Positions 52,542 to 60,545 of a DNA stretch of 64,000 bases are shown here, one piece after another. How positions within the stretch are numbered: the stretch's first letter is position 1; every line of letters begins with the position of its first letter. The notes under the pieces are model-generated. The model did not search any database, was not told the DNA's origin, and saw only the letters and a program-made list of their open reading frames with translations. The position numbers and the translations under genes were made by a program. The DNA lies in NCBI GenBank assembly GCA_041738345.1, contig JBGSPX010000035.1, positions 1 to 64,000 on the forward strand. The letters are read 5' to 3'. Source of the DNA: Proteocatella sp041738345. GTDB lineage: Bacteria; Bacillota; Clostridia; Peptostreptococcales; Filifactoraceae.

Positions 52542-54203
52542 ATGAGTGAAATAATGAGAGTAATACCTTTTGATAAATTGATAAAAAGAGCCCTTAACGA
52601 TAAAAAAAATCTAGGAACTATTTACGGGGTTAAGGACATTTATATACACAAAGATGATAAAACATTAACGATATTTAAAGAGAAATTAGAAACGCCAATT
52701 GGCCCCGCAGCAGGGCCTCACACACAGTTAGCTCAAAACATAATAGCAGCATATGCAGGTGGAAGTCGTTTCTTTGAACTTAAGACAGTCCAAGAATTAG
52801 ATGGAGAAGACCTTCATGTGGAAAAACCTTGCATAAGAGCCGAAGATGAATGCTACAACGTAGAGTGGTCTACAGAGCTTTATGTAGAACAGGCACAAGA
52901 TGAATATATAAAAGCATGGTATGCGATAAAACTTCTTGCTAAAGAATTTGGACTTGGAGACCCAGACAAATTCATATTTAATATGAGTGCAGGCTACAAC
53001 CTTGAAGGCATAAAATCTAAAAAAATAGATAGCTTTATAAACAATTTAAAAGATGCAAAAAATACGAAAGCCTATAAAGCCTGTCAAAAATTTGCACTTG
53101 AAAATCTAGACCTATTTGAAAATGTAGATGCAGATTTTGTAAACTCAATCGGAAGCAATGTATGTAACTCAATAACACTTTCAACTATGCATGGCTGTCC
53201 AGCAAATGAGATTGAAAATATAATAACTCACCTTATAAAAGAAAAGAAGATTAACACTTACCTAAAATGCAATCCAACCCTTCTAAGCTACAATGATGTA
53301 AGAAATATACTGGATTCAATGGGTTATGAATATATATCATTTGGAAAACATCACTTTGAAAATGACCTTCAGTACAAAGATGCAATCAAACTTATAAAAA
53401 AACTTATGGAGATGGCAGCAGAAGAAGGCTTAGAATTTGGAGTAAAACTTTCAAATACCTTCCCAGTAGAAATAAAATCAAGTGAGCTTCCAGGACAAGA
53501 GATGTATATGTCAGGGAAAAGCCTATACCCACTTACAATACAAGTAGCTAAACTATTATCAGAAGAATTTGAAGGCAAACTGCCAATTTCTTATTCAGGT
53601 GGCGCAGATGATAAAAATATAAGAGAAATATTTGAAACTGGAATATGGCCGATTACAATATGCACAATCCTTCTAAAACCAACAGGCTACAATAGAATAA
53701 AACCACTAACAGAAAAGCTAGTATCAGCGGAGTATCAAAAAACTCAGAAAGTAGATGTGGCAAAACTAAGAGAATTAGCAGCCTTTTCACTTTCAGACAA
53801 AAACTATATAAAGACAGAGGCTATGAAGAAAAAACAAGAAAATCTGCTTGCCTTTGAAAGTAAAACAGGCACAAAAGTAAATTGTAATGTAGTATGTAGC
53901 AGCTGCGTAAATGTCTGTCCAAATAGAGCAAATGTAGCAGTAGAGTTAGATGGTCAAAAAGTACTTGTGCATATAGAAGATTACTGCAATGAATGCGGAA
54001 ACTGCTTTGTATTCTGTCCAGAAAAATCTATGCCTTATAAAGATAAGCTTACACTTTTTGCAAATAGAGCAGATTTTGAAAACAGCACAAACCAAGGATT
54101 TTTTGTAGATGAAAATGGCAACAAAGAATTTAGAACAGATTCTATAGAATTTGCAAATAAGGTTATAGAAGCCCTAGCTTCACAGTATAAAGATATTATT
54201 TAG
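52542..54203 (+). CDS. ygfK: YgfK-type oxidoreductase, short form
   Basis: 553 residues from ATG 52542 (GGAGA at 52532-52536; in-frame ATG 52530 is the alternative). The N-terminal part is a dihydroorotate-dehydrogenase-like barrel (TPIGPAAGPHTQLAQNII, FFELKTVQ, STMHGCPANEIE). The C-terminus has two [4Fe-4S] motifs, CNVVCSSCVNVCP and CNECGNCFVFCP. E. coli YgfK is about 1030 residues and has a GltD-like FAD/NAD(P)H domain between these; that domain is absent here, since the barrel runs to near 385 and the ferredoxin part begins near 430. Its family is named putative selenate reductase, but purine clusters suggest an electron-transfer role. Confidence 0.88.
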   Translation: MSEIMRVIPFDKLIKRALNDKKNLGTIYGVKDIYIHKDDKTLTIFKEKLETPIGPAAGPHTQLAQNIIAAYAGGSRFFELKTVQELDGEDLHVEKPCIRAEDECYNVEWSTELYVEQAQDEYIKAWYAIKLLAKEFGLGDPDKFIFNMSAGYNLEGIKSKKIDSFINNLKDAKNTKAYKACQKFALENLDLFENVDADFVNSIGSNVCNSITLSTMHGCPANEIENIITHLIKEKKINTYLKCNPTLLSYNDVRNILDSMGYEYISFGKHHFENDLQYKDAIKLIKKLMEMAAEEGLEFGVKLSNTFPVEIKSSELPGQEMYMSGKSLYPLTIQVAKLLSEEFEGKLPISYSGGADDKNIREIFETGIWPITICTILLKPTGYNRIKPLTEKLVSAEYQKTQKVDVAKLRELAAFSLSDKNYIKTEAMKKKQENLLAFESKTGTKVNCNVVCSSCVNVCPNRANVAVELDGQKVLVHIEDYCNECGNCFVFCPEKSMPYKDKLTLFANRADFENSTNQGFFVDENGNKEFRTDSIEFANKVIEALASQYKDII

Positions 54204-54223
54204 GGGATAGAAAGTGGGATATT

Positions 54224-56773
54224 ATGTTTAAGTTAAATATAAATAATAAGGAATATACTACAGAAAAAGATATAAATTTATTAAAATACCTTAGAGACGA
54301 ATTAGGACTTACAGGAACTAAAGATGGTTGTAGTGAAGGCGCTTGTGGAACTTGCACCGTGCTTGTAGATGGAAAAAAATTCAAAGCCTGTATACTTAAA
54401 ACTTCAAAACTTGAGGGCAAAAAAGTAGTAACGATTGAAGGATTAAGCGAGAGAGAACAGGAAGTATACGAATATGCATTTGGGGATACAGGGGCAGTAC
54501 AATGTGGGTTTTGCATACCAGGGATGATTATAAGTGCAAAATCGCTTTTAGATGTGAACCCCCATCCTACAAGAGAAGAAGTAAAAAAAGCCATCCATGG
54601 TAATATATGTCGCTGTACAGGGTATACTAAAATAGAGGATGCAATAATACTTGCCGCTAAAATGTTTAGAGAAAACCTTCCAGCAGAAAAACATATATCT
54701 ACAGGCAAAGTGGGGGAGCATTTCCATAGAGTGGATGTAAAAGAAAAAGTATTAGGAACAGGCGAGTTTGTAGATGATATTACAGTAGAGGGTATGGTCT
54801 ATGCGAAGGCGCTTAGAAGTAAATACCCAAGAGCAATCGTAAAGGATATAAACTTAGAAAAAGCGTTAGCGCATAAAGATGTAGTGAAAATACTTACCGC
54901 AGAAGATGTGCCATTTAATAAAACAGGCCATATAAAACCTGACTGGGACGTAATGATTGCAAAAGGCGATACTACAAGATATATAGGCGATGCAGTCTGT
55001 CTTGTAGTTACAAATCAAAAAGAAACTTTGGACGAAGTACTGTCCTTAATTGAAGTAGATTATGAAGTGCTAGAGCCGATAACAGACCCTCTAGAAGCGC
55101 TAAAAGAAGATGCGCCAAAACTTCACGAGTCAGGAAATATTCTGGCACATGAAAAAATAAAAAGAGGGAATGTAGAAGAAGCTATTGCAAACTCAAAATA
55201 TGTAGTTACAAATAAATACACTATGCCGATGACAGACCATGCTTTTATGGAACCAGAGTGTGCAATTGGAATCCCTGATGGAGACGGCCTACTACTTTAT
55301 ACCGCTTCACAGTCAGTATACGATGAGCAAAGAGAAATCGCAAGGATGCTACAAATAGATAACTCAAAAGTACGTTGCCAAACTAAATTAGTAGGTGGAG
55401 GCTTTGGCGGTAAAGAAGATATGAGCGTACAGCATCACGCCGCACTTGCAGCCTATATCACAAAGAAACCTGTAAAAGTAAAATTCAGCAGACAAGAAAG
55501 CTTAAACATTCATACAAAACGCCATGCGATGGATATAGATATAACTACTGCATGTGATGAAAAAGGATATATCACCGCAGTAAAAGCGGAGATAATTTCA
55601 GACTGTGGAGCGTATGCAAGTCTAGGAGGCCCAGTTCTTCAAAGAGCATGTACCCATCTTGCAGGGCCATATAATTTCCAAAACGTAGAAATCGAAGGTA
55701 CATGTATATATACAAATAACGTTCCAGGAGGAGCCTTTAGAGGTTTTGGGGTAACACAGAGCTGTTTTGCCCAAGAAACTAATATAAACGAACTTGCAGA
55801 ACTAGTTGGAATTTCCGCTTGGGAAATCAGACATAAAAATGCAATAAGACCAGGACAAGAACTTCCAAATGGTCAGATAGCTTCAGATGATACAGGATTT
55901 GTAGAATGCCTAGAAGCAGTAAAAGAAGTATATGAGCAAAATCCATATGCAGGGATAGCAGGCTGTATGAAAAACAGTGGAATTGGAGTAGGTCTTCCAG
56001 ATATAGGAAGAGTAAATCTTCTAGTAAAAGATGAAAAAGTGCATATACTGACTTCAGCAGCATGTATAGGACAGGGACTTGGAACGGTTATGGTATCAAT
56101 GCTTTGCACCACAGCAGACCTTAGTCCAAAGCAGGTAGTACATGAATTAGCAGATACTCACACTACACCAAATTCAGGAACGACAACTGCATCAAGACAG
56201 ACCGTATTTACAGGAGAAGCAACAAGAGTGGCCGCAGAAAAACTAAAAGAAGCTTTAGCGAGCAAAAGTCTAAAAGAACTTGAGGGCGAAGAGTTTTATG
56301 GCGAGTATAGCGGCGTTACAGACAAAATGGGAAGCGATAAGAAAAATCCTAAGAGTCATATAGCTTACGGCTATGGCGTTCAAGTTGTAATTATGGACGA
56401 GACTAAAAAAGTAGTCAAAGTCGTAGCAGCACATGATGTGGGTAGAGTTATAAACCCTAAATCTTGCGAAGGTCAGGTAGAAGGCGGTGTAGTAATGGGG
56501 CTTGGATACGGACTTACAGAAGACTTTATAATGGAAAAGGGCTATGTAAAGAGTAAGTATGGTACCCTTGGACTATTTAGAGCTACCCAGTCACCAGAAA
56601 TAGAAGTAAAACTTATAGAAAAATCAGATCAAAATGATTTAGCATACGGAGCAAAAGGCGTAGGCGAAATAACTACAATTCCAACTGCACCAGCATGTGC
56701 ACATGCGGCATACAAAGTAGATAAAAAATATCGTCGCAGCCTTCCTATTAATGATACAGCGTATAGGAAGTAG
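54224..56773 (+). CDS. xdhD: Molybdenum hydroxylase, XdhD-like (2Fe-2S plus Mo domain)
   Basis: 849 residues in one chain. The N-terminus has the plant-type cluster at Cys 36, 41, 44 and 56 and the second cluster at Cys 94, 97, 129 and 131 (QCGFCIPGM, GNICRCTGY). From about residue 165 the molybdopterin domain follows: GGGFGGKED, GGAFRGFGVTQ, and GAKGVGEI with the catalytic Glu. No FAD (XdhB-type) domain or separate subunit is present in the window. It resembles the XdhD/YgfN proteins of purine clusters, often selenium-dependent. It would oxidise or reduce purines such as xanthine, hypoxanthine or urate. Confidence 0.92.
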   Translation: MFKLNINNKEYTTEKDINLLKYLRDELGLTGTKDGCSEGACGTCTVLVDGKKFKACILKTSKLEGKKVVTIEGLSEREQEVYEYAFGDTGAVQCGFCIPGMIISAKSLLDVNPHPTREEVKKAIHGNICRCTGYTKIEDAIILAAKMFRENLPAEKHISTGKVGEHFHRVDVKEKVLGTGEFVDDITVEGMVYAKALRSKYPRAIVKDINLEKALAHKDVVKILTAEDVPFNKTGHIKPDWDVMIAKGDTTRYIGDAVCLVVTNQKETLDEVLSLIEVDYEVLEPITDPLEALKEDAPKLHESGNILAHEKIKRGNVEEAIANSKYVVTNKYTMPMTDHAFMEPECAIGIPDGDGLLLYTASQSVYDEQREIARMLQIDNSKVRCQTKLVGGGFGGKEDMSVQHHAALAAYITKKPVKVKFSRQESLNIHTKRHAMDIDITTACDEKGYITAVKAEIISDCGAYASLGGPVLQRACTHLAGPYNFQNVEIEGTCIYTNNVPGGAFRGFGVTQSCFAQETNINELAELVGISAWEIRHKNAIRPGQELPNGQIASDDTGFVECLEAVKEVYEQNPYAGIAGCMKNSGIGVGLPDIGRVNLLVKDEKVHILTSAACIGQGLGTVMVSMLCTTADLSPKQVVHELADTHTTPNSGTTTASRQTVFTGEATRVAAEKLKEALASKSLKELEGEEFYGEYSGVTDKMGSDKKNPKSHIAYGYGVQVVIMDETKKVVKVVAAHDVGRVINPKSCEGQVEGGVVMGLGYGLTEDFIMEKGYVKSKYGTLGLFRATQSPEIEVKLIEKSDQNDLAYGAKGVGEITTIPTAPACAHAAYKVDKKYRRSLPINDTAYRK

Positions 56774-56781
56774 GTGATGAG

Positions 56782-58089
56782 ATGAATAATAGTTCGGCTT
56801 TAAGAAAGGAGAATTCTCCTATGAAAGGTCAAAGACTTCCAATGAGTACAAATATAGCTATGGCTATGCAACATGTAGTAGCCATGGTAGTAGGCTGCGT
56901 TACCGTACCATTTGTACTTGGTGGCACAGGGCTTATCTCAGATAGTGAGCTACTGATACTTATTCAGATGGCGCTTTTTAGTGCCGCGGTATCAATACTG
57001 CTCCAAACCTATGGAAAATTCAGAATAGGCTCAGGCCTTCCAATAATCGTAGGAAGCGGTTTTGCATTTATGCCAACGCTGATTACCGTACTTAATCAGG
57101 GCGGACTGCCTATGATGTTTGGCTCAATGCTAGTAGGGGCAATCGCAGCAATATTTGTAGGAATTTTTTACAAAAAAATAAAATTTCTATTCCCACCAAT
57201 TATAACGGCAATAGTCGTTATGACACTAGGAATATCACTATATCCCACAGCCGTAAAATATATGGCAGGAGGAGTGGGAAGTGAAACCTTTGGAAGCCCA
57301 CAAAACTGGGCGGTAGGAGTATTTACACTTGCATGTACACTATTTTTTGGAAACTTTTGCAAAGGCGCTCTAAAAGTGTCTGCAACCTTAGCAGGCCTTT
57401 GCTGTGGTTATGTGATGGCACTTGTTATGAATATGGTCGATTTTTCACAGGTCGCAACTGCATCACTGCTTTCATTTCCAAAAGTGCTACCATTTGGAAT
57501 GGCGTTTTCATTAACTGCGATAATTCCAACGGTAATAATATTTGTAATAAATGCAGTGCAGGACATGGGGCAGATTGAGGCGATAACCGCAGGCGTATAT
57601 GATAGAAGTGCCACAGATGAAGAAATTTCAGGCGGAATAATCGCAAACAACCTATCAAGCCTTATAGGTTCATTTATAGGCGGCGTGCCACAGGCTACCG
57701 CAGGACAAAACACAGGGATAATAATAACGACAAAAATAACAGACAAAATAGTATATATCATTGCAGCCTTAGTAATACTGCTAAGTGCAGTAATTCCAAA
57801 AATCTCAGCGATATTTCTTACAATACCGTATCCCGTATTAGGCGGGGCAACAGTAGCCGTATTTGGAAGTATAGCAATGACAGGAATGAGAATGATAAGC
57901 AATATAGGACTTACCCAAAGAAACCTTTCAATAGCAGGACTTTCAATAGCGATTGCCATTGGAATATCACAGTCAGGTGACGTATTTGCACTATGCTCAC
58001 CATGGGTAAAGAACATATTCGGAAACAGTGTAATAGTAGTGGTTGCAATAGTAGCTATACTATTAAATATAATTCTTCCAAAAGAATAA
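56782..58089 (+). CDS. NCS2 family purine (xanthine/uric acid) permease
   Basis: 435 residues with about 12 to 14 hydrophobic segments. LPMSTNIAMAMQHVVAMVVG and the NAT signature QNTGIIITTK (near residue 305) identify the NCS2/NAT symporters; the cluster context favours xanthine or urate as substrate. Two starts are possible: ATG 56782 after AGGTGATGAG, or ATG 56821 after AAAGGAG at 56806. The second site overlaps the palindrome GGAGAATTCTCC, which could hide it. It closes the cluster; the terminator follows. Confidence 0.88.
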   Translation: MNNSSALRKENSPMKGQRLPMSTNIAMAMQHVVAMVVGCVTVPFVLGGTGLISDSELLILIQMALFSAAVSILLQTYGKFRIGSGLPIIVGSGFAFMPTLITVLNQGGLPMMFGSMLVGAIAAIFVGIFYKKIKFLFPPIITAIVVMTLGISLYPTAVKYMAGGVGSETFGSPQNWAVGVFTLACTLFFGNFCKGALKVSATLAGLCCGYVMALVMNMVDFSQVATASLLSFPKVLPFGMAFSLTAIIPTVIIFVINAVQDMGQIEAITAGVYDRSATDEEISGGIIANNLSSLIGSFIGGVPQATAGQNTGIIITTKITDKIVYIIAALVILLSAVIPKISAIFLTIPYPVLGGATVAVFGSIAMTGMRMISNIGLTQRNLSIAGLSIAIAIGISQSGDVFALCSPWVKNIFGNSVIVVVAIVAILLNIILPKE

Positions 58090-58140
58090 ATTGTATGATA
58101 TGACAGGGATGAAATCTAAACAATAGATAAATTCCGGAAG

Positions 58141-58188
58141 AAGAGATATAATCTTAAGGTATTTAAGAGAATATCTCTTTTTGCTTTT
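58141..58188 (+). terminator. Terminator of the purine cluster
   Basis: AAGAGATAT at 58141-58149 pairs with ATATCTCTT at 58171-58179; TTTTGCTTTT follows. Confidence 0.7.
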
Positions 58189-58260
58189 AAAAGATTATAA
58201 TGATAAAGATAGACTTTATAGTAAATATGAGTTTTATAATAATTATAGTAAATATAGCCG

Positions 58261-58380
58261 AAATTGTAGACATATATTTCCCCTCATTAGGGCTTCGCCT
58301 AGATATTTTATCGGAGAAATATAAAACTGAAATATCTAGGCTGCAGAATTCATTCGGGTAAATATATGTGACTACAATTT
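58261..58380. repeat. 120-bp dyad element with long terminal inverted repeats
   Basis: AAATTGTAG (58261-58269) pairs with CTACAATTT (58372-58380) and ACATATATTT (58270-58279) with AAATATATGT (58360-58369). Inside, CCTAGATATTT (58298-58308) pairs with AAATATCTAGG (58330-58340). No coding. Resembles a small MITE or REP-like element. Confidence 0.6.
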
Positions 58381-58615
58381 ATTTATACTGAGGTGTAATA
58401 AATGCCTTTGGTTGATAAAAATTAAAGGTCAAGATTTTAAAATTTAAATTTAAATGAAATATAAAATATATTGTGATAGAATAGATTTATAATATCAAAT
58501 GACAAAGAATAGATTATTATTAGTACCAGCTATTATTAGATTTTCCAATAATTAGGGAAACGGGAAATTTTTTCAAAATAGTTATATACAAAAAAACAAA
58601 TATGTTAAATGTTGA

Positions 58616-58888
58616 AAAAATGCCGGAAAGCGTCGGAATAGTGCCGGAAAAATGCCGGAAAAACGCCGGAAAGTGTCGGAAAGTGACGAAAAAATACTTT
58701 CAGACAATGAAAAAATAATATTATCATATATTGAAAATAATATTTCAATTACCAATAAAGTAGCTAGAGAACAAATTGGGCTTAAAGAAACAGCAACAAA
58801 AAAATTGTTAAATAAAATGTGTGAAAGAAAATTATTGAGTGCAGTGGGTAAATCGAAGGGAAGGCATTATATTAGATATACTGAGTAA
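58616..58888 (+). pseudogene. 3' remnant of an AlbA_2/ATP-binding transcriptional regulator gene
   Basis: From ATG 58652 a frame encodes 78 residues ending in a winged-helix segment, NEKIILSYIENNISITNKVA and LKETATKKLLNKMCERKLL; the frame is open back to 58616 but has no ribosome site. This C-terminal winged helix after repeated PEK/RK units is the end of RecG-like AlbA_2 (divergent AAA_4) regulators. The ATP-binding and AlbA_2 parts are absent. A second frame from ATG 58620 covers the same repeat region, which suggests a frameshift. Expression as a short HTH protein cannot be excluded. Confidence 0.5.
58620..58682 (+). repeat. Degenerate CCGGAAA tandem repeats
   Basis: Six spaced copies of a TGCCGGAAA-like unit (variants TGTCGGAAA, CGCCGGAAA, CGTCGGAAT) occur over 63 bp. 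They encode PEK, RRK and similar in the remnant above. This is noticeably richer in G and C than its surroundings. Confidence 0.7.
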
Positions 58889-59020
58889 GTTAATATCAAA
58901 GTTAGAAAGCAAAGCAGAGTGAAAGCTCTGCTTTTTTGAGGCATGAATTTCAAGAAACTTAATTAAATTTATGATATTATATATAATAATTGATAAATCA
59001 ATATGAAAGGATTGCGCTCT

Positions 59021-59437
59021 ATGAAAAAAATATTAAATTATATAAGAAATTTTATTACAAATTTTTATAACAAAAGCGAAAATGAAAAAGCAATTTCTAT
59101 ACTAATACCATATTTAATTATAGCTTTTTTAATTGTTCCAATTGGAGAAGTTCCAAAGATTTTATTATATATATTAGAGTTCAATTTAAAAATTATTACG
59201 CCAATATTAATTCCAATTTTATTTGTATTGCCAATAATGTTTAAAACTAAAAAAGGTTTTTTAATTTATGGAATATTTATAGCACTAATACCAAACTTAA
59301 TTATATTATATCTATATATTGATAATGCTATATACACAAAGGATTTTTTTAAAGTGTATTTTATAATACTGCCAATTTTAATAGGAATTTTTATTGCAGT
59401 GAATATTGTAAGCACAATTCGTATAAGTAAGAAATAA
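59021..59437 (+). CDS. Small integral membrane protein of unknown function
   Basis: 138 residues from ATG 59021, with GAAAGGA at 59005-59011 nine bases before it. Basic N-terminus, then four hydrophobic segments (about residues 32-50, 58-82, 88-105 and 112-133). The sequence is rich in Ile, Leu and Lys. I recognise no family. It sits between two repeat elements, beside the AlbA_2 remnant, in a region that looks like foreign or decaying DNA. Confidence 0.5.
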   Translation: MKKILNYIRNFITNFYNKSENEKAISILIPYLIIAFLIVPIGEVPKILLYILEFNLKIITPILIPILFVLPIMFKTKKGFLIYGIFIALIPNLIILYLYIDNAIYTKDFFKVYFIILPILIGIFIAVNIVSTIRISKK

Positions 59438-59517
59438 AGTTTGGTCAAATTTAAATAATGCTAAGATACAAACTATGAATTTTATAACTATCGCTATTAA
59501 AACATCAAAAGCATAAT

Positions 59518-59548
59518 AAATTGTAGGGCAAATATTTGCCTACAATTT
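59518..59548. repeat. Near-perfect palindrome related to the 58261 element
   Basis: AAATTGTAGGGCAAAT pairs with ATTTGCCTACAATTT with one extra G. Its outer nine bases are identical to the ends of the 58261-58380 dyad. Confidence 0.65.
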
Positions 59549-59676
59549 CAACTCTATTTACTATTTTATTACAGTTATTATATGTTTTCTTCCTTGTTAG
59601 GCTCTCGCCTATCTTTAGAGTATTATTTTTTATTTTTTTAGTTATAAAAATTTCTTTAAATGATAATCGTTTTCAA

Positions 59677-59705
59677 TTGACAAGCAATTTCAATTATGAT
59701 ATTAT
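59677..59705 (+). promoter_or_regulatory. Sigma-A promoter of rpsD
   Basis: Perfect -35 TTGACA at 59677-59682, 17-bp spacer and TATTAT at 59700-59705 preceded by TGA (extended -10). Confidence 0.75.
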
Positions 59706-59711
59706 ATTTCT

Positions 59712-59760
59712 AGGCTGCTGGGACGTAATTTCGAATTTAGAAATTATAATTCCAAGGAGG
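59712..59760 (+). promoter_or_regulatory. rpsD leader hairpin, candidate S4 autoregulation site
   Basis: AATTTC and GAAATT (59728-59746 region) form a stem with a 7-nt loop; an outer GGA/TCC pair (59720-59753 region) extends it up to the ribosome site AGGAGG. Firmicute rpsD genes are commonly autoregulated by S4 through leader structure; that it operates here is inference. Confidence 0.35.
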
Positions 59761-59767
59761 AAACATT

Positions 59768-60346
59768 TTGGCTAGAACAAGAGGGCCACGTTTTAAAGTG
59801 GCAAGAAGATTCGGGGTCAATTTATATAATCACCCGAAAGCGCTAAAAAGAGGGGTTAAACCACAAAAGAAACAATCTGAATATGCGAGACAGCTGAATG
59901 AGAAGCAAAAATTAAAAGCTTATTATGATATGCTGGAAAAACCATTTAAGCGTTATGTTGAAGACGCCATGACTTCAAAAGGAAACGCGGCAGAAATACT
60001 TATCCAAAGATTAGAATGCAGACTGGACAATCTTGTTTACAGACTTGGATTCGCAAATAGTCTTAGACAAGCAAGGCAAATGGTAGGACATGGACATATT
60101 TTAGTAGATGGTTCAAAAGTGAATATACCTTCTTATAAAGTTGGCGTAAACTCTGAAATATCATTAAGAGAAAAGTCTCGCTCTATTGATATGTTCAAAA
60201 ACAACTTCGAGAATACTGACTGTTATCTCTCATATCTCCAAAAAGATGTAAACAGTTTTTCTGGAAAGTTGATAGCAATACCTGCAAGAGCTGAAGTGCC
60301 TATTGAAGTCACAGACTCTCTTGTCATAGAGTTCTACTCTAAATAA
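59768..60346 (+). CDS. rpsD: 30S ribosomal protein S4
   Basis: 192 residues with a TTG start after AAGGAGGAAA. ARTRGPRFKVARRFGVNLY at the N-terminus, MLEKPFKRYVEDAMT, and the S4 domain RLECRLDNLVYRLGFANS followed by VGHGHILVDGSKVNIPSYKV. It lacks the N-terminal zinc-binding cysteines and is the C-minus form. S4 starts 30S assembly by binding the 5' domain of 16S rRNA. Unlike in many bacteria it is not next to rpsK and rpoA; it is a single-gene unit with its own promoter and terminator. Confidence 0.96.
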   Translation: MARTRGPRFKVARRFGVNLYNHPKALKRGVKPQKKQSEYARQLNEKQKLKAYYDMLEKPFKRYVEDAMTSKGNAAEILIQRLECRLDNLVYRLGFANSLRQARQMVGHGHILVDGSKVNIPSYKVGVNSEISLREKSRSIDMFKNNFENTDCYLSYLQKDVNSFSGKLIAIPARAEVPIEVTDSLVIEFYSK

Positions 60347-60372
60347 TTGTCAAAAGACAAAACACTCTCTTC

Positions 60373-60401
60373 AGAGGCAGGATACCCTGCCTCTTCTCTT
60401 T
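60373..60401 (+). terminator. Terminator after rpsD
   Basis: AGAGGCAGG and CCTGCCTCT form a perfect 9-bp stem with a 4-nt loop; TCTCTTT follows. Confidence 0.9.
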
Positions 60402-60436
60402 GCGCAAAAATAACTTTGTTTATTTTTTATTTTAAC

Positions 60437-60465
60437 TTGACTAGTACTAAGGGAATAGCTATAAT
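60437..60465 (+). promoter_or_regulatory. Sigma-A promoter of the YheO-type regulator
   Basis: TTGACT, 17-bp spacer, TATAAT: a near-perfect promoter. Confidence 0.75.
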
Positions 60466-60478
60466 TAAAATTAATCAA

Positions 60479-60510
60479 ACAAACATTATGAATTCCTAAC
60501 AAACAGTATG
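60479..60510. promoter_or_regulatory. Direct-repeat operator candidate
   Basis: ACAAACATTATG (60479-60490) and ACAAACAGTATG (60499-60510) differ at one base; start-to-start spacing is 20 bp, two helical turns, just downstream of the -10. Confidence 0.45.
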
Positions 60511-60545
60511 TTTTTTAAATTACATAATGAAAAACGGGGGATATT

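Larger units (their letters stand above)
58090..58615. other. Intergenic region with a terminator and a large dyad
   Basis: No open reading frame I can support. It contains the cluster terminator at 58141-58188, the 120-bp dyad at 58261-58380 and AT-rich DNA up to the AlbA_2 remnant. Confidence 0.8.
59438..59767. other. Intergenic region with hairpin and the rpsD promoter
   Basis: No gene I can support; a 79-codon frame at 59536-59775 runs through the rpsD promoter and is rejected. It contains the palindrome at 59518-59548, the motif TTAGGCTCTCGCCTA at 59597, the rpsD promoter and the rpsD leader. Confidence 0.8.

Noticed and set aside
52530..54203. ygfK as a frameshifted long gene
   Set aside because: Barrel and Fe-S parts are in one frame, with no extra coding sequence around that could be the missing module.
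58090..58615. A gene in the AT-rich region after the permease
   Set aside because: No frame of useful length with a ribosome site on either strand.
59536..59775. 79-codon frame before rpsD
   Set aside because: It runs through the rpsD promoter and leader and has no ribosome site.
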